A stretch of 10,265 nucleotides of DNA from Candidatus Methanovirga meridionalis. Its GTDB lineage: Archaea > Methanobacteriota > Methanobacteria > Methanobacteriales > Methanobacteriaceae. Positions within the stretch are counted from its first letter, which is position 1. Every line of letters starts with the position of its first letter. Below the pieces are notes generated by a model. The model saw only the letters and a list, made by a program, of their open reading frames with translations, was not told where the DNA came from and made no database searches. This document shows, in pieces, positions 6,420-10,265 of this stretch. The position numbers were made by a program, and so were the translations under genes. The stretch is from the NCBI GenBank assembly GCA_031289325.1, contig JAITPS010000122.1:1-10265 (forward strand). Direction: 5' to 3'.

Positions 6420-6556
6420 AAAATCATTTATGTTGGTCAAAATATGCTTATATTACTTAAAATTTAAAATTAGAGATTTTTATAAAATGATATTTAAAAT
6501 TAAATAAGTTAATAAAAAAATTTATTATTCAAAATTTAAAAACTTTTCCATAATGA
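6405..6556 (+). repeat. Dispersed AT-rich element, copy C, just upstream of the SIS gene
   Basis: It matches copy A in order: attaatttaaaat, aaaatttaaaatta, agatttttata, atatttaaaattaaata, ttaataaaaaaatttatt, caaaatttaa and cataatgac (6549-6556 region). Its right end lies about 50 bp before the SIS start codon, so the element abuts or overlaps the promoter. Confidence 0.8.
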
Positions 6557-6592
6557 CTATACTTTAAAAAAAAGTTTACATAAATATTATAT

Positions 6593-6599
6593 GGTGATT
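6593..6599 (+). promoter_or_regulatory. Ribosome-binding site that sets the SIS gene start
   Basis: GGTGATT matches the archaeal Shine-Dalgarno consensus and lies six bases before the ATG at 6606. It overlaps the upstream in-frame ATG at 6591, which would therefore have no site of its own. This argues for the shorter 183-residue protein. A TATA-like stretch (ctatactttaaaa, about 6557-6569) could start transcription near 6588. Confidence 0.75.
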
Positions 6600-6605
6600 A
6601 GAATA

Positions 6606-7157
6606 ATGTTAATAGAAAATATGATTAAAACTGCTTTAGAAGATATGAAAAAATTAATTATCCATATTAACGATGATAATGTTAATGAACTTATTGAAAT
6701 CGTTCTTACTTCAGATAATATTTTTACAATAGGATCTGGGCTTTCAAATTATGTAGCATCAAATTTTGCTGCGAAACTTGCTAGAAGAGGTATTAATAGT
6801 CATGTGGTTGGTAATGTGTCAACACCAGCTGTTAAAAAAGAGGATTGTATTGTTGCTTTTTCTAAGTTAGGTGAATCACAATTTGTATTAAACACAATCA
6901 GTAAGGCAAAAGAATTAATAAATCCTAAAATCGTATTAATCACATCTAATCCAAATTCATCTTTAGGTAAACTCACAGACTTAAATATCAATATAAAAAA
7001 ATTTGAATTATCTGAAGAAAAAAATTTATTAAAGAATAAAGTTCCATATCTTTTCGAACTAACTTCAGACCTTTTAGTTGATGTTGTAATAGCTAACATA
7101 TATAGAAAAACTGAATATAATCAAACTGTAAGTTTTGGATACAATTATTACATATAA
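6606..7157 (+). CDS. Divergent SIS-domain protein, 6-phospho-3-hexuloisomerase-like
   Basis: A 183-residue single SIS (sugar isomerase) domain protein. The fold is recognisable from NIFTIGSGLSNYVASNFAAKLARRG (about residues 38-62), VSTPAVKKEDCIVAF (71-85) and KIVLITSNPNSSLGKLTDLNI (108-128). The helix VPYLFELTSDLLVDVVIANI (146-165) matches the FE..A..FLD.VIA region of archaeal 6-phospho-3-hexuloisomerases, which convert 3-hexulose-6-phosphate to fructose-6-phosphate. Key motifs are altered: GxGRSG reads GSGLSN (43-48), the phosphosugar loop SGSGxT reads FSKLGES (85-91), and the usual C-terminal RH region is not visible. The activity may therefore differ or be lost. An ATG at 6591 would add five residues, but it overlaps GGTGATT (6593-6599), a textbook archaeal ribosome-binding site placed correctly for the ATG at 6606, so 6606 is chosen. 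The gene is isolated and converges with gatE. Confidence 0.82.
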   Translation: MLIENMIKTALEDMKKLIIHINDDNVNELIEIVLTSDNIFTIGSGLSNYVASNFAAKLARRGINSHVVGNVSTPAVKKEDCIVAFSKLGESQFVLNTISKAKELINPKIVLITSNPNSSLGKLTDLNINIKKFELSEEKNLLKNKVPYLFELTSDLLVDVVIANIYRKTEYNQTVSFGYNYYI

Positions 7158-7353
7158 ACAATATTTAATCCCCTAAAATATGATTTAATTATAATTTTAA
7201 GTATATTTAGTCTTTTATCTAACTTTTTTCAATCCTATATGAACTTCTAAGAGATTGTTCACAATTATTTTTAATAAAATTAATATATTTTCAGAATTAT
7301 AGGTTTATACTGTAGTTAAATTAATCATGTAACACACTCTAAACTTTCAATTA
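7158..7353. other. Convergent intergenic gap between the SIS gene and gatE
   Basis: The 196 bp between two gene 3' ends hold no gene. A T-rich tract on the plus strand (7212-7229, ending in tttttt) is a plausible terminator for the SIS gene. An imperfect dyad begins gaac and ends gttc (7240-7259). No comparable T run is seen on the minus strand for gatE. Confidence 0.6.
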
Positions 7354-9237
7354 TTAAACCATTTTCTGAATCTCTTCCTTAACTATTTTATTAACAATTT
7401 TTCCATCTGCTTTTCCTTTTAGTTTTTTCATTGCCATGCCCATTAAAGGCCCAATGGAAGCCATTTGTCGTTCTTTAATCATACTTTCATTTTTTAAAGC
7501 AATTTCATTGATTATATTTCTTATATCAGTTTCAGATAAGAGTAAAAGATTTAATTGTTTAGCTATTTTTTTATAATCATGAGGTAATGACTTATTTTTT
7601 TCATTTGAAGTAATTATCTCTTTTATAATATAATTAACACCATCTTTATTTATTAATTCATCTTCTAATAATTTAAAAACAGATTTAATATCATTGATTG
7701 TTAATAATTCAATAGCTATTTTATCCCTTTTTAATTCTTGTAGTGTATAAGCATAAAAAGAACCAACAACAATTGGATCAACCTTAAGTTCGGATAAAAC
7801 ATCTTCAAACTCATCAACAAATCCTCTTTTAATTAATTGATTTGTTAAATCATCACTTATTTTATATTCTCTAATCAATCTTCTTTTCTTTTCATCTATA
7901 AGTTCAGGTAAATTATTTTTAATGTTTGTTATTTTTTCTTTATTAATTTTAAAAAGTGGAATATCTGTTTCAAGATACATTCTATTTGATGTTGGAAGAG
8001 GTCTCATATATTCACTTGTCCCATTTTCTAATGCTTTTCTTGTTTCTTCAGGAACTCCATCATAAGCCATTTTAACTCTCCTTATAACTTCTTTTAAAGC
8101 TAAAATAGCTATATCCTCATCTGCAGCTACTAATATGATTGCATCATCATCATCAATATTTAAGAATTTTTTTAATTTTAAAACTTCATTTTCAGTGATT
8201 CCATAAGCAGGTAATTCATCACTGTGGAAAATTCCAGAAACACCATGTTTTTTAGCATAATCAGATAGTTCACTACCAAATCTACGGTTTGTTTGAATTT
8301 CTAAACCAATTAATCCATTAAAACCTTTTAAAACAATAGCTTTTACAGATTTTGCCTTTGATATTATCTTGGATGATGTGTTTTTGAAAACTTCATCAAC
8401 ATTAAAAATTTCATCTAAAACTTTAGCATCTCTTTCAAGAACTTTATTTTTAATTTTAATAAGACCTAATTGTCTTTTAACCTCTAATTCAACCATTTTT
8501 GGTATTAAATCTAAATTTTGAACTCCTTTAATTTCTATTCGACTGCCTTCACTGATTGAAATATTTAAATCTTGTCTTATTGTTCCAAGTCCTCTTTTAA
8601 CATTGGTACTTCTTAATATTTGACCTAAAATATATGCAAACTCTTTAACTTCTTCAGGATCATGTATTGATGGATCTGTTGTAATTTCAACTAATGGAAT
8701 TCCTAATCTATCACAACGGAATGTTGTGAACTCATCATCAGTGTCTATTCTTCTTCCAGCATCTTCTTCTAAACAGAGATTTTCAATAGCTATTCTACCA
8801 TAATCAGTATCAAGATAACCATCAGTAGCTATTAAAGATGTTCTTTGAAATCCACCAGTATTACTACCATCTATTACTTGTTTTCTCATTGTATGGATTT
8901 CATCAATAATATTCATGTTTAAAAGTGAAGCTATTGTAATAGATAAGTCTAATGCTTCTTCATTTAAATTATGGGGTGGTTCATCATCGGTTTCAACTAA
9001 GCAAGTTTTGTGATCATAAACTTGGTATTTAAAGCTTAAATTTCTTAAAGATTCTTGAAATGCCGCTCTATCAATTTGACCTAATTCACTTTGTGTAGGT
9101 CTTAAGTATCTTTTAATCTCTTCATCGTTTTTTTTATCACTAAGTTCATTTGGACATGAACAAAATAGCTTAGTTTTAGTATTTAATTGTTGATGAATTT
9201 CTAATCCCATTTTAAGTCCTAATTTTTTCCAATTCAT
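7354..9237 (-). CDS. gatE: Glutamyl-tRNA(Gln) amidotransferase subunit E
   Basis: Complete 627-residue GatE, the archaea-specific GatB paralogue. With GatD it converts Glu-tRNA(Gln) to Gln-tRNA(Gln) in the cytosol: GatE phosphorylates the glutamyl ester with ATP, and GatD supplies ammonia. The N-terminal kinase-like core shows GLKMGLEIHQQLNTKTKLFC (7-26), TMRKQVIDGSNTGGFQRTSL (116-135), CLEEDAGR (155-162) and GIPLVEITTDPSIHDPEEVK (179-198). An AspRS-like GAD insertion with FNGLIGLEIQTNRRFGSEL (306-324) and GVSGIFHSDELPAYGITE (332-349) separates GatE from GatB. The C-terminal tail domain ends with SIGPLMGMAMKKLKGKADGK (594-613). The ATG at 9237 is preceded by AAGTGAT in a 10-bp gap after an upstream ATPase gene, so the two are probably co-transcribed. 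gatD is not in the window. Length, domains and motifs agree with the family. Confidence 0.98.
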   Translation of the reverse strand: MNWKKLGLKMGLEIHQQLNTKTKLFCSCPNELSDKKNDEEIKRYLRPTQSELGQIDRAAFQESLRNLSFKYQVYDHKTCLVETDDEPPHNLNEEALDLSITIASLLNMNIIDEIHTMRKQVIDGSNTGGFQRTSLIATDGYLDTDYGRIAIENLCLEEDAGRRIDTDDEFTTFRCDRLGIPLVEITTDPSIHDPEEVKEFAYILGQILRSTNVKRGLGTIRQDLNISISEGSRIEIKGVQNLDLIPKMVELEVKRQLGLIKIKNKVLERDAKVLDEIFNVDEVFKNTSSKIISKAKSVKAIVLKGFNGLIGLEIQTNRRFGSELSDYAKKHGVSGIFHSDELPAYGITENEVLKLKKFLNIDDDDAIILVAADEDIAILALKEVIRRVKMAYDGVPEETRKALENGTSEYMRPLPTSNRMYLETDIPLFKINKEKITNIKNNLPELIDEKKRRLIREYKISDDLTNQLIKRGFVDEFEDVLSELKVDPIVVGSFYAYTLQELKRDKIAIELLTINDIKSVFKLLEDELINKDGVNYIIKEIITSNEKNKSLPHDYKKIAKQLNLLLLSETDIRNIINEIALKNESMIKERQMASIGPLMGMAMKKLKGKADGKIVNKIVKEEIQKMV

Positions 9238-9240
9238 GAA

Positions 9241-9247
9241 ATCACTT
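9241..9247 (-). promoter_or_regulatory. Ribosome-binding site of gatE in the 10-bp gap
   Basis: The minus strand reads AAGTGAT immediately after the TAG stop of the ATPase gene and three bases before the gatE ATG. The short gap with its own site supports co-transcription and independent re-initiation of gatE. Confidence 0.6.
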
Positions 9248-10265
9248 CTATTTAATGTATTTTTGATTTGAAGCTAAGTTTTGTATCATGAAATAAACAG
9301 GATACAAATTATTTGTAAATTTATAGGTTCCTATTTTTTTAGAACTAACCAATTCCATTAATCCTAAATCTTTAGCTCGCCTGTAAAAATCATTGAAAAC
9401 TTTCATTTCTTCTTTATTTAAAATATTTTCTAAATCTTTTTTTGTAAATCCTTCATTTATTAAAGAAAATGTATGTTCCCCCAATTTCTTAAAAATCGAA
9501 AGGTATTTATCACTTTTAATCTTAGAATCAATAACAGGCTTAAGATATTTATCCCCTATTTGTGTTCCAGCATTCAATATGCCTTTTAATGAATCATCAG
9601 CATCAATATTGAAATCATCATCTACCCAAAAAATAGCTTCTCCTATCTCATGCATCATAGTAGGTAAACCTGAACAGTATCCAACCATTAATTTCATTGC
9701 ACTTTCTTCTACTTTCATTCCTACTTTACTAAACATGGATTCATAAAATTCTTTAATTTCTTTATCATCCAATGTTTCTAATTCAGTGTAATGAAATATT
9801 CTACTAAATGATTCATTATAATTAAACAATATTTCTTTTTTCTCAGGCAGTCCTGATAAAATCATGAAAATAGGAGATTTGTTTGAATAGTCAGTAGATA
9901 GTGTGTCTGCAAAGCTTTTATACCAATTAGCAAATTCATGATTAATTGTTAAACCATTAATATCATCAATCACAATAAACAGACCTTTTTTCCCGTTTTT
10001 TTCACCATAACCTGCTTTTCCTAAAATGTTGTTTAATATTCTTGGAAATTCTCTAACCAATATTTTGGTTTCATCCTCTGATGGAGTAAATTCAACTTTA
10101 AGCCCTCCAAAACCAATAGTTTTCACAGTATCTCCAAATAGACTTGAAATTTTATCTTTCCAATTTTCTTCTGTTTCTGAAATAATTTTAGCTATTATTT
10201 CTTTTAAAAGGTCATTGATTTTATCCATACCATCCAAGTATAAGTGTACATATATCATATTGCAT
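9248..10265 (-). CDS. AAA-type (archaeal ATPase / ORC-like) P-loop NTPase, 5'-truncated by window edge
   Basis: Partial gene. The reading frame is open through the window edge (Cys-Asn precede the first in-frame ATG at 10258), so the true start is likely outside. The visible part has a Walker B, GLFIVIDDIN (92-101 from that ATG), a sensor-1 strand SPIFMILSGLPE (128-139), an arginine-finger candidate in SFSRIF (150-155) and a lid segment CSGLPTMMHEIGEAIFW (195-211). A C-terminal region (about 245-336) looks like a winged helix. No Walker A is present. In this fold it should lie upstream of the segment MIYVHLYLDG, which resembles the strand after the P-loop helix. This order fits archaeal AAA_16/ATPase_2-type proteins related to Orc1/Cdc6. 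The cellular role is unknown. The stop is 10 bp before gatE, which suggests an operon. Confidence 0.8.
   Translation of the reverse strand, partial: CNMIYVHLYLDGMDKINDLLKEIIAKIISETEENWKDKISSLFGDTVKTIGFGGLKVEFTPSEDETKILVREFPRILNNILGKAGYGEKNGKKGLFIVIDDINGLTINHEFANWYKSFADTLSTDYSNKSPIFMILSGLPEKKEILFNYNESFSRIFHYTELETLDDKEIKEFYESMFSKVGMKVEESAMKLMVGYCSGLPTMMHEIGEAIFWVDDDFNIDADDSLKGILNAGTQIGDKYLKPVIDSKIKSDKYLSIFKKLGEHTFSLINEGFTKKDLENILNKEEMKVFNDFYRRAKDLGLMELVSSKKIGTYKFTNNLYPVYFMIQNLASNQKYIK

Larger units (their letters stand above)
4914..6605. other. Gene-free AT-rich spacer between mtd and the SIS gene
   Basis: This 1.69-kb spacer has no intact recognisable gene. It contains the divergent promoter regions, tandem arrays of 15, 23 and 53 bp, dispersed copies B and C, a probable decayed coding segment (5484-5760) and one relatively GC-rich island (about 5081-5165). 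In that island a minus-strand frame (5159 down to 5097) could encode MVTPMGKAVKIDYKLDLAML, 20 residues with no clear ribosome-binding site. Confidence 0.8.

Noticed and set aside
6800..7099. Minus-strand open frame of 99 codons inside the SIS gene
   Set aside because: It is antisense to a recognisable SIS domain that has a good ribosome-binding site.
9393..9746. Plus-strand open frame of 117 codons inside the ATPase gene
   Set aside because: It is antisense to the C-terminal part of the ATPase and has no supporting signal.

Overview
The window looks like chromosomal DNA from a very AT-rich methanogenic archaeon of the order Methanobacteriales, most likely Methanobrevibacter or a close relative. 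The evidence is a complete mtd gene (F420-dependent methylene-H4MPT dehydrogenase), the archaea-specific gatE gene, an archaeal Lhr-type helicase, and translation signals of the archaeal GGTGAT type. The species cannot be told from this window.

Layout: positions 1-214 are repeat-rich spacer at the 3' side of lhr. A complete lhr-type helicase gene lies on the minus strand (215-2809). A 1.27 kb gene-free, extremely AT-rich spacer follows (2810-4082), then mtd on the minus strand (4083-4913). A second 1.69 kb spacer follows (4914-6605), holding tandem repeats and scraps that resemble decayed coding sequence. Next come a divergent SIS-domain gene on the plus strand (start best placed at 6606, end 7157) and a 196 bp convergent gap. 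Last are gatE (7354-9237) and a 5'-truncated AAA-type ATPase gene (9248 to the window edge), both on the minus strand, only 10 bp apart, and probably one transcript. About one third of the window is non-coding, which is high for a prokaryote.

The genes are mostly unrelated housekeeping functions: DNA/RNA repair helicase, methanogenesis, sugar-phosphate-type metabolism or regulation, and Gln-tRNA formation. They do not form a pathway. Only the ATPase-gatE pair looks like an operon; lhr, mtd and the SIS gene each appear to be monocistronic.

The most unusual content is in the spacers. They hold at least eleven tandem arrays with units of 11 to 53 bp. A dispersed AT-rich element occurs four times with alternating orientation (about 1-130 minus, 3167-3517 plus, 5301-5463 minus, 6405-6556 plus), so lhr and mtd each lie between inverted copies. 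Within this element, units that are single in some copies are expanded in tandem in others, which records local slippage. I found no CRISPR array, rRNA, tRNA, intact transposase or recognisable defence system.
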